Positions 1 to 8,283 of a DNA stretch of 64,000 nt are shown piece after piece. The notes under the pieces were generated by a model. The model was not told the origin of the DNA. It made no database searches and worked only from the letters and a program-made list of their open reading frames with translations. Both the position numbers and the translations under genes were made by a program. Source of the stretch: UBA6911 sp964651155 (GTDB lineage: Bacteria; Acidobacteriota; UBA6911); the NCBI GenBank assembly GCA_964651155.1, contig CAZYXB010000002.1, positions 62,001 through 126,000 on the forward strand. Reading direction: 5' to 3'. Numbering within the stretch: position 1 is the first letter of the stretch; each line of letters begins with the position of its first letter.

Positions 1-118
1 TCGGAAAACGGAGCTCCATAGTACCCCAGAAGGATCCGGTCGAGAAACCTGTTTCTCTGATTCGGCGAACATGCTACGCTTTCATGGGATCGGCAATGAC
101 AAAGGGGGGCATGGTACC

Positions 119-1168
119 GTGAGAGGATTCAGCAAATACGCATTCTCGAGGGCTCTGGGGATCGCCGGGGCGTTCGCGCTCGCCCTGCTTGCGGCCGGGC
201 ACCCGGCCTCGGCCGAATCGCGCCCGGGCACCCCGGAGAACAGGGATGTCTACAGCGGCATCTTCCCGGATGTCGTCGCGAAGGTCGACGCAAAACCCGT
301 CTACGGCAGGGAACTGGAGCGGGCGATCCGCAGCGAGCTGATGCCGATCGGAAGCCCCAAGTGGACGGACCTGCGCGAGGACTACCGAGGGCGGCTGGTG
401 TACTCCAGCCTCTCCTCCCTGATCAATCAGAAGCTGCTGTACGCGGAAGCCGTCGCCGCCGGCGTCACGACCAGCGACGAGGAGGTGCAGGACGCGTACC
501 TGAAAATGACCCAGCAGTTCAAGGACGAGGGGGAGATGCAGGCCTATCTCGACCGCATGCTGATCGACCGGGAGGGGGCGGTCGAGGATCTGCAGAAGAA
601 TCTCCTGATCTCCAAATTCATCGACACGAACGTCCGGCGCCGCGTCAAGGTCACCCCGGAGGAGATGTCCCGGTACTACGAGGAGCACCAGAACGAGTTC
701 CGGCACCCGGACATCGTCCGGACCAGCCAGATCTTCCTGGAATCGGACGGGACGCCGGAGGGGGAGGCCAAAGCGGAGCAGCTGGCGCGGGAGCTGTTCG
801 AGCGGATCCAGAAGGGGGAGGATTTTGCCGAGCTGGCCCGGCAACACTCCAAGAGCTCGACCGCAGAGCAGGGCGGGGACATCGGGTACACGTCCAGGGA
901 CGTGCTGGCGCCCGAATATGCCGAGGCGGCGTTCTCTTTGCCCATTGGCGAGTCGAAGGTGGTCAAGATGGCCCAGGGGTACCGCATCCTCAAGGTCACC
1001 GACAGGAAAAAGGAGGGCATCTCCTCCCTGAAGGATGCCGAAGACTCCCTCCGCGAATTCCTCATGAATGAGAAGGCCCAGGCCGAGCTCGTTGCGCTGG
1101 TCAACAGGCTGCGGGACCAGGCCGAAATCGAGTATCTGATCCCGGCGGGGGCCCCGCTGACCCCCTGA
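119..1168 (+). CDS. Periplasmic PpiC/SurA-like peptidyl-prolyl cis-trans isomerase
   Basis: Predicted to isomerise X-Pro bonds and assist folding of exported proteins. The GTG start at 119 is preferred over an ATG at 71 because a G-rich Shine-Dalgarno run (104-109) sits 9 bases upstream and translation then begins directly with a signal peptide: a basic n-region, a hydrophobic stretch and an Ala-x-Ala-type site near residue 32. The protein is 349 aa. A SurA-like helical N-terminal region is followed by a parvulin domain at about residues 197-296, with the family pattern QGGDIGYT and a conserved APEYAEAAF segment. There is only one parvulin domain, unlike E. coli SurA, which has two. It is convergent with bshC. 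The family is secure; the specific substrate is unknown. Confidence 0.87.
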   Translation: MRGFSKYAFSRALGIAGAFALALLAAGHPASAESRPGTPENRDVYSGIFPDVVAKVDAKPVYGRELERAIRSELMPIGSPKWTDLREDYRGRLVYSSLSSLINQKLLYAEAVAAGVTTSDEEVQDAYLKMTQQFKDEGEMQAYLDRMLIDREGAVEDLQKNLLISKFIDTNVRRRVKVTPEEMSRYYEEHQNEFRHPDIVRTSQIFLESDGTPEGEAKAEQLARELFERIQKGEDFAELARQHSKSSTAEQGGDIGYTSRDVLAPEYAEAAFSLPIGESKVVKMAQGYRILKVTDRKKEGISSLKDAEDSLREFLMNEKAQAELVALVNRLRDQAEIEYLIPAGAPLTP

Positions 1169-1184
1169 TACGGCCTGCGGCGCG

Positions 1185-2804
1185 CTACAACCCCAGACTG
1201 AGAACGCGGTGGGAAAAATCCCCGGTCCGGATCCCGGAGCGGATGGTGTCCAGTACGGACGGCCCGAGCAGGGACAGGAAATAGGCAATCCCCAGTTCGC
1301 GTTCCTGCAGCCTCCCGTTCGGAAGGCAGTGGTGCCGCCAGAAGCCGGCCGGGGAGCCCGTGCGGTCCAGCCGGCCGATGAGCCGCCCGATATTGTGGAG
1401 GATCTTCCGCTCGGCCGTATCGAGCGCCCCCGGAAGCTCTGGGTCGACCGCCGCCAGGTCCGGCCGGATCCCCGAAAAGGTTTCCCGGACCTTCTCCCCG
1501 AACGCCTCGAGTTGAGCCCCCTGCCGGCCCGCGCTCGGGGCGGCCCGCCCCCCCGCCGGCTGCGCCCCGTCGAACAGATCCCCGATGCCGGCGCCCGAGC
1601 TCTCCATCGCCCGGCGCACCCGGGGTGCCAGGAGGGTGAACGCCGCCCGGGGCCACACGACGGGCATCGGGAGCTTGCCTAGCGCGTACAGGGCCTGGAC
1701 CTGCGCGAAGTAGGCCACCTCCGCCGGGCCCGCGACTACGGCAAGGGTCGGGAACAGGGTGTCCTCGACGATGGGGCGCAGCAGCACGTTCGGGCTGAAA
1801 GCCCCGGGATCCTCCTCGAGCCGCCGCTCCAGCTGCCTGAGAGTGAAGGGCCGGCCGGTGTGCTTGAGCCTAAACCGGGAGCCCCTGCCCAGGAGCGCGT
1901 GCCGCTCGCCGTTGTCGATATAGAACAGTACCGTGGCCTCATCCCCCGTGCGCACCTGGGAATGGAATCGGGCCGAACGGAGTTTCCGGTCTTGAAGGGC
2001 GATGGCCTCTCCGATGTCTTCCGCGTGCTCGAGCGCCCAACGGAACACGTCCGAAACCAGGGGCTTCGCCTCCGGGTCCCGCGGGTCGAACAGGATCAGA
2101 CCGCTGTCGTGGAGTATCCGGTGCAGGAGCCGCGCGAACGAGAGCGGGAACGTGTCCCCCGGCCCGTAGGCGGACGCGATCAGGGCGGCGGTCTGGTCCC
2201 TCCACTCCGAATCCGGGAGGTTCCTGGAGAAGTCGCGGACCACGTCCCGGATCGCCTCCGGGAAACGGAGGGACCCCACGGGCCGGACCGAGGCCCGGGT
2301 GTCGCCGAACAGGGTCCGCCCGTAATCGGCCGTCCGGGCGTCGTCGTCCCGGCCCAGAACCGTCAGGCGCGTCACTTCCGCCAGGTCGTGGTCCTCCGTC
2401 TCCATCCAGAAGACGGCCACGGCCCGGATCCCCCGGTCCCGCAGCTCGCCGGCCAGGCGCACGGCCGTCAGGGCCTTGTAGACCGTCAGGAGAGGGGCCG
2501 CGAAAAGGCCCGTCTGCTGGCCGGTCAGGACGGCGACGCAGTCCGGGTCCTCCAGCGCGTCGATCGATTGCAGCGTGGCCTCGCCGCACCCGTAGCTCCG
2601 GTTCTGCCTGCGCAGGATGGATGCGGTCCGGGAGCGCTCGAAGCCGCGGCAGAGGACGGACTCGCAGAGCCCGGGGCCGAGGCTGGGGTGACTGGGGGCG
2701 CACGGGTAGAACTGCATCGCCGCGGGCGTGCGCTCCAGGTACTGGAGGAAAAGCTCCGACTGCCGCGGCAGGCTTCGGTAGGGGATGTCCAGGATCGATT
2801 CCAT
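1185..2804 (-). CDS. bshC: Bacillithiol biosynthesis cysteine ligase BshC
   Basis: BshC adds cysteine to glucosaminyl-malate in the last step of bacillithiol synthesis. The 539-aa length is typical. The family-specific N-terminal PCAPSH element and the strongly conserved LTGQQTGLFAAPLLTVYK stretch are both present, as is the later WMETEDHDLAEV segment. The ATG is at 2804. The gene lies 30 bp downstream of argG on the same strand, but the pathway partners bshA and bshB are not in this window, so the thiol made by this organism has to be inferred from the rest of the genome. BshC is common in Acidobacteriota, Bacteroidota, Deinococci and Firmicutes. The protein is rich in Arg and Gly but shows no break. 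Confidence 0.93.
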   Translation of the reverse strand: MESILDIPYRSLPRQSELFLQYLERTPAAMQFYPCAPSHPSLGPGLCESVLCRGFERSRTASILRRQNRSYGCGEATLQSIDALEDPDCVAVLTGQQTGLFAAPLLTVYKALTAVRLAGELRDRGIRAVAVFWMETEDHDLAEVTRLTVLGRDDDARTADYGRTLFGDTRASVRPVGSLRFPEAIRDVVRDFSRNLPDSEWRDQTAALIASAYGPGDTFPLSFARLLHRILHDSGLILFDPRDPEAKPLVSDVFRWALEHAEDIGEAIALQDRKLRSARFHSQVRTGDEATVLFYIDNGERHALLGRGSRFRLKHTGRPFTLRQLERRLEEDPGAFSPNVLLRPIVEDTLFPTLAVVAGPAEVAYFAQVQALYALGKLPMPVVWPRAAFTLLAPRVRRAMESSGAGIGDLFDGAQPAGGRAAPSAGRQGAQLEAFGEKVRETFSGIRPDLAAVDPELPGALDTAERKILHNIGRLIGRLDRTGSPAGFWRHHCLPNGRLQERELGIAYFLSLLGPSVLDTIRSGIRTGDFSHRVLSLGL

Positions 2805-2834
2805 AGTGCGCCGCCGCCCGCCCGAGCCCGGGCC

Positions 2835-4070
2835 CTAGGACCGCCGGTATCCGGTTTGGAGCGCGCCCGCCATCTCGAGCAGCGCCTCGACCTTGCCCGG
2901 AAGGCCGAAAAGGTTGATGAACCCTTCCGCGTCCTTCTGGTTGTAGACGGCGTCCTCGGAAAAGGTCGCCAGGTCCTCCCTGTAGAGGGAGAAGGGGGAC
3001 TTTTTGCCGGCCGCGATGATATTCCCCTTGTAGAGCTTGAGACGGACAGTGCCGCAGACGCGGGCCTGGGTCGAGTTCACGAAGGCGTCCAGGGCCAGCC
3101 TCAGTGGCGTGAACCACTGGCCGTTGTAGACCAGCTCGGCGTACCTGGCGGCGACGATGTCCTTGTAGTGGAGCGTTTCCCTGTCGAGCGTGAGGCTTTC
3201 CAGCTCGCGGTGGGCGGCCAGCAGGAGGGACGCGCCGGGAGTCTCGTAGACGCCGCGTGATTTCATGCCGACAAGCCGGTTCTCGACCAGGTCCGCGCGG
3301 CCGATCCCGTGCTCCCCGCCGATTTGGTTGAGCGCCTCGAGCAGGGGCACCGGGTCGAGGCTCCGCCCGTCGAGCGCGACCGGGGTCCCCCTGTCATATT
3401 CGATCTCGACATACCGCGGCCTGTCGGGCGCCTGCTCGGGGGAGACCGTCAGGGTATACATGCTCTCCTCGGGCTCCGCCCAGGGGTTTTCCAGGATGCC
3501 GCCTTCATGGCTGATGTGCCAGAGATTCCGGTCCTCGCTGTAGATCTTTTCCCTGGTAGCGGCAACCGGGATCTTCCTCTTCCGGGCATAGTCGATCGCA
3601 TCTTCCCGGGAGCGGATGTCCCACTCGCGCCAGGGGGCGATGATCCGGAGCTTCGGGTTCAGAGCCTTGAAGGCCAGCTCGAACCGCACCTGGTCGTTCC
3701 CTTTGCCGGTGCAGCCGTGGGCGACGGCGTCGGCGTTCTCCTTTTCGGCGATCGCCACCTGCTGCCGGGCGATCAGGGGGCGCGCGAAGGAGGTCCCGAG
3801 CAGGTACTTCCGCTCGTAGACCGCGCCGGAGCGCAGCACGGGGAGCGCGAACTCCCGCAGGAACTCGTCCCGCAGGTCCACGACATAGCATTTCGATGCG
3901 CCGGTCCGTATCGCCTTTTCCTCCAGGCCCTCGAGCTCGCTCTCCTGGCCTATGTTGGCCGCGAAGGCGATGACTTCCGCCCCGTAGTTCTCCTTCAGCC
4001 AGGGGATGATGATCGACGTGTCCAGCCCTCCGCTGTAAGCCAGCACCACTTTCCTTGCCTGTGCCACCAT
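2835..4070 (-). CDS. argG: Argininosuccinate synthase
   Basis: Cytoplasmic enzyme that condenses citrulline and aspartate, with ATP, to argininosuccinate in arginine synthesis. It is 411 aa, the usual size. The N-terminal PP-loop ATP pyrophosphatase motif AYSGGLDTS is at residues 10-18, and the family segments AHGCTGKGNDQVRFE and a C-terminal region with SPFSLYREDLATF are present. It starts at 4070, 15 bp after the stop of the mannose-1-phosphate guanylyltransferase gene, so the two are probably co-transcribed with bshC downstream. No other arginine gene is nearby, so this is an isolated arginine gene in a mixed operon. Confidence 0.97.
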   Translation of the reverse strand: MVAQARKVVLAYSGGLDTSIIIPWLKENYGAEVIAFAANIGQESELEGLEEKAIRTGASKCYVVDLRDEFLREFALPVLRSGAVYERKYLLGTSFARPLIARQQVAIAEKENADAVAHGCTGKGNDQVRFELAFKALNPKLRIIAPWREWDIRSREDAIDYARKRKIPVAATREKIYSEDRNLWHISHEGGILENPWAEPEESMYTLTVSPEQAPDRPRYVEIEYDRGTPVALDGRSLDPVPLLEALNQIGGEHGIGRADLVENRLVGMKSRGVYETPGASLLLAAHRELESLTLDRETLHYKDIVAARYAELVYNGQWFTPLRLALDAFVNSTQARVCGTVRLKLYKGNIIAAGKKSPFSLYREDLATFSEDAVYNQKDAEGFINLFGLPGKVEALLEMAGALQTGYRRS

Positions 4071-4085
4071 ATCCAGTATCTCCAG

Positions 4086-5141
4086 TTAGTGTTCCCGGGA
4101 GTTGATGCCCTCGACGAGTTTCTTCAGATCCGGCGTTCTGTCCTTGCTGCAGACGAGCACGTTGCCGTGCGCCTCGACGATGACCAGGTCGGAGACGCCG
4201 AACGCGGCGATCGAACCGGTCTGCGCATAGAGGATGCAGCCGGTCGCTTCCTCCGTGACAGTCGATCCGAGGCGGATGTTGGCGTGCGCGTCGGCGGGGA
4301 GGACGCGTTCGAGCGAGGACCACGTGCCGATGTCGTCCCACCCGAACCGGGCCGGGATCATCCGCAGCCCGGAGGCCTTCTCCAGGATCCCGAAATCGAT
4401 GGAGATGCGCGGCAGCCCCGGGAAAATCCTGTAGATCTCGCCGTGGGATTCGTCCATGCCGACGTGGGGCCTCAGCCGGCACAGCCCGTCGTACAGCTCG
4501 GGCATATGCGTTTCGAAAAGCTCCAGCAGCGTCCGGTTGCGCCACAGAAACATTCCGCTGTTCCAGAAGTAGCGGCCGTCGGCCAGGTAGCGGGCCGCGG
4601 TCGGCGCGTCCGGCTTTTCGACGAACCGGACCACGCGGCGGCATCCCGCCATAGAGGCGTCCCCCTCGGTCAGGATGTACCCGTACCCCGTTTCCGGGCG
4701 CACGGGGGGAATCCCGAAGACCACTCCCGTGGCATCCCCGAGGTTGCCGATGCCCGACCGGACGGCGTCCCGGTAGGCCCCCAGGTCGCGGATATAGTGG
4801 TCGGCCGGGAGGGCGAGCATCAGCCCGTCCGGGTCCCGCTTCTCGATGTGGAGGGCGCAGAAGCCGAGGCACGCCGCGGTGTCGCGGCCGACAGGTTCGA
4901 CGATGAAGTTGCCCGCCGGTATGTGCAGCAGCTGCTGCCGCGCCGTCTCCAGGTGCGCGGCCCCGATGGAAACGAGGATCCGTTCCGGGGGGGCCAGCGG
5001 CAGGATCCGTTCGACCGTGTCCTGGATGAGGGACCGCTTGCCCAGAAGCGGGATGAAGGGTTTGGGCAGGCTGTTCGTGCTCAGGGGCCAGAACCTCTCC
5101 CCGCGTCCGCCCGCCATGATGACTGCATAGAGATCCGCCAT
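4086..5141 (-). CDS. manC: Mannose-1-phosphate guanylyltransferase
   Basis: Makes GDP-mannose from mannose-1-phosphate and GTP, feeding glycan and O-antigen or exopolysaccharide synthesis. The start chosen at 5141 gives a 351-aa protein beginning just ahead of the nucleotide-binding signature MAGGRGERFWPLS, with AGGA about 5 bases upstream. An upstream in-frame ATG at 5246 would add 35 residues of low-complexity, Arg-rich sequence and is unlikely. The FVEKP sugar-binding loop, the ADHYI motif and the WNSGMF motif are seen. The protein is the short GT-A type without a fused isomerase cupin domain. It is first in a probable operon with argG and bshC. Confidence 0.93.
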   Translation of the reverse strand: MADLYAVIMAGGRGERFWPLSTNSLPKPFIPLLGKRSLIQDTVERILPLAPPERILVSIGAAHLETARQQLLHIPAGNFIVEPVGRDTAACLGFCALHIEKRDPDGLMLALPADHYIRDLGAYRDAVRSGIGNLGDATGVVFGIPPVRPETGYGYILTEGDASMAGCRRVVRFVEKPDAPTAARYLADGRYFWNSGMFLWRNRTLLELFETHMPELYDGLCRLRPHVGMDESHGEIYRIFPGLPRISIDFGILEKASGLRMIPARFGWDDIGTWSSLERVLPADAHANIRLGSTVTEEATGCILYAQTGSIAAFGVSDLVIVEAHGNVLVCSKDRTPDLKKLVEGINSREH

Positions 5142-5457
5142 GTTTCCTGCCCGCATTCCGACCGGCCCGGACCGTTGCGGCCGGTCTGCGGCCGGGGGGC
5201 GGGATCCTCTGCCCCGCGCCGGCCCGGTCGCGTGTTGCAGTGTCATTCTAATGGAGGAATCCCGGTTTTCCTATGGCAAAAAGGGAGGGGCGTCCCGCAT
5301 TCCCCCGCGGCGGGTCCCGGGCCGCCCGGGCGCCCGGGCGGCCGCCGGAAAAAGATTTTGCCAAGCGCATGCGGGTGTGGGAATATGCCGCCGGTGGGAC
5401 GTGCAACCCAATGGCCCCGGAGACAGCCCGCGGGACGGTGCGCACGCCCCGGGAGGG
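5142..5457. other. Divergent intergenic region between manC and rqcH
   Basis: About 315 bp with no convincing gene. Open frames cross it on both strands but encode only Arg/Pro/Gly-rich low-complexity sequence. It must hold promoters for both flanking genes; I could not find a hexamer pair with acceptable spacing on either strand. Confidence 0.5.
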
Positions 5458-6957
5458 ATGTTTGTGCTCTGTTTGCGTGAGATCCGACGTGCCGGCCGCA
5501 TTCTGGACGCCGCCGTCACCGGGTGCGTCCTGAAGCGGGTCGCCCAGGCGGACGCCCTGTCTCTACTGTTGACCTGCGTTGACCGCGGGAAGACGCGCAC
5601 GGGCATTCTGCTGTCGTGCGACCCGGAGTATGCGCGCGTCTGCGCCCTGGAGGACACCGGCGCGCCGGGAGCCCCCGCCGGATCCTTCGCGGAGTTCGCC
5701 CGGGCGCGCCTTGCCGGCGCCATCGTCTCCGGCGTCTCCGTTTCGGGCCGGAACAGGCAGATCCGCCTGGAGCTCGACGCGCGGCCCGATTCCTGGAGCC
5801 TGATCCTCTCCATCATGGGCCCCCGCAGCAACCTGTATCTGGCCGACGCCATGGGGCGGCTGGCGCACGCCATGCGCCCGCTCGAGGAGACCCGTCGGGA
5901 CCTCAAAATCGGGGACGTGTGGACCGACCCGGCCGGCTCGGCCCCTTCCGAGGGGGTGGACCGGTGGGAAGACGTCGCCGACGACGCCTATCTCGGTGCC
6001 ATCGGCCGGCAGTACGGGCAGATGCAGCTGCGGCGCGATGCCCTCGGGCTTGCGCGAACCATCGAGCAGGTCCTTGGCAGGGAGAGGCAGCTGTTCGGCC
6101 GCAAGTGGAACCGCCTCGAGGAGGATCTTGCCCAAGCCCGGCTCGCGGAAACCTACCGGAGGAAGGGGGAGCTGCTGAAGACGGTCCTGCACGAGATCCG
6201 CCCCGGGGACGACCGCATAACGGCCTCCGACTACGCCGCCGGTGCGGAGGTCGACATAGCGCTCGACCCGGATCTTTCGCCGTCGGAGAACCTGGAGGCG
6301 TATTTCGAGCGGTACCGGAAGGATTCCAGGGGCGCCGGGTTCATCGAGCAGCAGCTATCGAAACTGACGGCGGAGCGCCGCGAAATCGACGCCGCCGAGT
6401 CCTCCGTGCGCGCCGCGATGGAGGCCGACCCGCCCGACCGGCCGGCGCTCGAGAGGATCGGGTCCACGCCCCTCGTCCGGCGCCTGATCGGACGGTATGC
6501 GCCGCGGCGCCCGAAAGCGGCCGTCCCGGAGTGGCCGAAAGCGGAAAGCGCGATACCCGCGCGCCTGCGCCCCAAGCGCTACAGGACCGGCGACGGGCTG
6601 GAGATCTGGGTGGGGCGGAGCGACGAGGGGAACGACTACGTGACGACGCGCATGGCGCGCGGCAACGACCTGTTCTTCCACCTCGAGGGGTATCCGGGCA
6701 GCCATGTCATCCTGCGCACCGGGGGCCGGACGGACCCTCCGCCGGCTTCCGTGCTGGATGCGTGCGAGCTCGCGGTCCACTTCTCGAAGATGAAGGAGGC
6801 CCGGAGCGCGGACGTGCACGTCGCCCCGGTCAAGAACGTGAAGAAGCCTGCGGGGGCCAAGCCCGGGTTGGTCTACGTGTCCCGGGGGAGAACCATCCGC
6901 CTGAGGCGCGACCCCGCCCGCCTCCAGAACATCCTTGCCTCGCGGATCGACGCGTAG
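5458..6957 (+). CDS. rqcH: NFACT-family ribosome quality control protein RqcH (Rqc2 homologue)
   Basis: RqcH binds stalled 50S-nascent chain complexes and adds C-terminal alanine tails that mark the chain for degradation. The NFACT-N/FbpA region occupies the first two thirds, then a coiled-coil helical part, then an NFACT-R (DUF814) domain at about residues 370-495. That domain has the family features NDLFFHLEGYPGSHVI and KNVKKPAGAKPG. Start: ATG at 5458 directly abuts a GGGAGGG run, so GTG at 5464 (6-base spacing) may be the real initiator. The length of about 499 aa is a little short for the family (commonly about 550-570). Older annotation calls such proteins fibronectin-binding. Confidence 0.9.
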   Translation: MFVLCLREIRRAGRILDAAVTGCVLKRVAQADALSLLLTCVDRGKTRTGILLSCDPEYARVCALEDTGAPGAPAGSFAEFARARLAGAIVSGVSVSGRNRQIRLELDARPDSWSLILSIMGPRSNLYLADAMGRLAHAMRPLEETRRDLKIGDVWTDPAGSAPSEGVDRWEDVADDAYLGAIGRQYGQMQLRRDALGLARTIEQVLGRERQLFGRKWNRLEEDLAQARLAETYRRKGELLKTVLHEIRPGDDRITASDYAAGAEVDIALDPDLSPSENLEAYFERYRKDSRGAGFIEQQLSKLTAERREIDAAESSVRAAMEADPPDRPALERIGSTPLVRRLIGRYAPRRPKAAVPEWPKAESAIPARLRPKRYRTGDGLEIWVGRSDEGNDYVTTRMARGNDLFFHLEGYPGSHVILRTGGRTDPPPASVLDACELAVHFSKMKEARSADVHVAPVKNVKKPAGAKPGLVYVSRGRTIRLRRDPARLQNILASRIDA

Positions 6958-6981
6958 GGGCCGCCCGGCGGGCGAGCCCGG

Positions 6982-7986
6982 TCATGCAATGATGAGGACA
7001 TCGGGCGCGGCGCGCATCTTCGGCCCGTTTTTGGATGGCTTGTGCCCGAAAATCTGGTCCAGGTCCAGGGGCGGCTTGTCGAAGTGGCCGTGCTTTTCCC
7101 ACGGATTGGGGAAGAAGACCTTGATCCCGCGGAATTTCAGAAACGGGTAGACCTCGTCGTCGGTCATCCTGTTGTACTTGACGACTTTGATGGCCTGTTC
7201 GCCGAGACCGTCGGCGTCGATGACCAGCTCGACATTCTCGAAGGACTGGAGGGCCTTCTTGTTTTCGATCATGAAGGGGACGCCGTCGCGTATGTTGGCG
7301 TCGCCGAACTGGTGCACGATCAGCACCTTCTTCCTCTTCAGCCGATGTTCCCTGACGTAGTCGTCGAGCAGCCTCTGCACCGTGTTGATCTGCCAGGCCT
7401 GGACGGTCCCTATCGGGATCCCCGGACGCTCCCTGCCCGGGTGCACCCGGAATTCGGGATCGATGGCCACGGCCACGTTCTCGTACTCGAGGTAGCCCTT
7501 CCGGATGATGCGCTCCACCTGCTCGACGGGGTCGGATTTGCCTATCTGGGTGTCGAGCACCACCATCCAGCCCCGCGCGGCCGCCGGTTCGATGTATTTG
7601 CCCGTGATGTCCTTTTCGATCCCTTCAAGGTAGAGGAGGCAGTCGTCTCCGGGCACGCAGGGGATGGCCATGGCGTAGATCAGGTGGATGCCCGGGATCA
7701 CCCCTTTGCCCCCGTTTTTGGCCCGGATGTCCCTCCGCCAGGGGGCGATGTCGGACTCCATCTCCTCGATCGTCTTGTACTGCCCGAGGCGTCCGAGGAC
7801 CGGGGCGACGCCGAACGCCCTTCCGTAGACGGTGAACAGGGTGTTGTTCCCCAGAACCGTCTCCGCTTCGTGGCCCGGCAACAGCCGCAGGGCATCGTAC
7901 CAGTGGACCGATTGCGGGAAGCCCAGGTAGGCCGTGGCCGCCAGGATCAGGGAAAGCAACAGGGCGCAGGGAACGGTTCGTCGCAT
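6982..7986 (-). CDS. Conserved secreted protein of unknown function (possible TIM-barrel fold)
   Basis: The start at 7986 gives 334 aa beginning with a short basic n-region and a hydrophobic core (residues 5-19), so it is probably exported or membrane-anchored. In-frame ATGs at 8025 and 8040 would lengthen the N-terminus; no start has a well-spaced Shine-Dalgarno. The body alternates hydrophobic strands ending in acidic or polar residues (VVLDTQIG, VAIDPEFR, VLIVHQFG, ELVIDADG), as in a beta/alpha barrel. From memory it resembles an uncharacterised secreted family known from Actinobacteria, but I cannot confirm this. The stop is 24 bp from the convergent rqcH stop. No function is assigned. 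Confidence 0.7.
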   Translation of the reverse strand: MRRTVPCALLLSLILAATAYLGFPQSVHWYDALRLLPGHEAETVLGNNTLFTVYGRAFGVAPVLGRLGQYKTIEEMESDIAPWRRDIRAKNGGKGVIPGIHLIYAMAIPCVPGDDCLLYLEGIEKDITGKYIEPAAARGWMVVLDTQIGKSDPVEQVERIIRKGYLEYENVAVAIDPEFRVHPGRERPGIPIGTVQAWQINTVQRLLDDYVREHRLKRKKVLIVHQFGDANIRDGVPFMIENKKALQSFENVELVIDADGLGEQAIKVVKYNRMTDDEVYPFLKFRGIKVFFPNPWEKHGHFDKPPLDLDQIFGHKPSKNGPKMRAAPDVLIIA

Positions 7987-8120
7987 GGTCTGTTCGGGTG
8001 TCCTTCCATGTACGGCCCGCGGCATCGGGGCCGTATCCATTGTATCGGATGATTCCGTCTTTCGGATGAGATTTTCAATATATAGCGGCCCCCCGCCCGC
8101 GGGCGAAGGACTTTTTTTAT

Positions 8121-8149
8121 TTGTACCGGCCGCCCGGATGCCGTACCAT
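8121..8149 (+). promoter_or_regulatory. Candidate promoter for the SRP RNA-dnaX-recR unit
   Basis: TTGTAC at 8121-8126 and TACCAT at 8144-8149 are separated by exactly 17 bases, placing a start point near 8156, shortly before the SRP RNA stem. The -35 box matches consensus at only three positions, so this is weak evidence from spacing and context. Confidence 0.35.
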
Positions 8150-8169
8150 GAAGTCTTCATTGCCTTGAC

Positions 8170-8274
8170 GGGCCCCGGGCCCCGTGCAATATAACCCTCG
8201 AACCATGTCAGGTCCGGAAGGAAGCAGCATTAAGAGGATCCTTATATGTGCAACGGGTTCCCCGGGGCTCGACC
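8170..8274 (+). ncRNA. ffs: Small bacterial signal recognition particle RNA (4.5S type)
   Basis: The Ffh-binding apical domain is present as the canonical GTCAGGTCCGGAAGGAAGCA at 8208-8226. The arms outside it form one long hairpin: GCCCCGGG (8172-8179) pairs with CCCCGGGGC downstream (8260-8268), and CCGTGC and ATATAA (8182-8194) pair with TTATAT, TGCA and CGG (8242-8256). Total length is about 105 nt, the size of the short SRP RNA that lacks an Alu domain. It guides Ffh/FtsY co-translational targeting. It ends about 10 bp before the dnaX start, an arrangement also known in Bacillus (scr-dnaX). The ends are approximate. Confidence 0.93.
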
Positions 8275-8283
8275 CATTATCCT

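Noticed and set aside
1..118. End of an upstream gene at the window start
   Set aside because: No frame across these bases shows a recognisable C-terminus.
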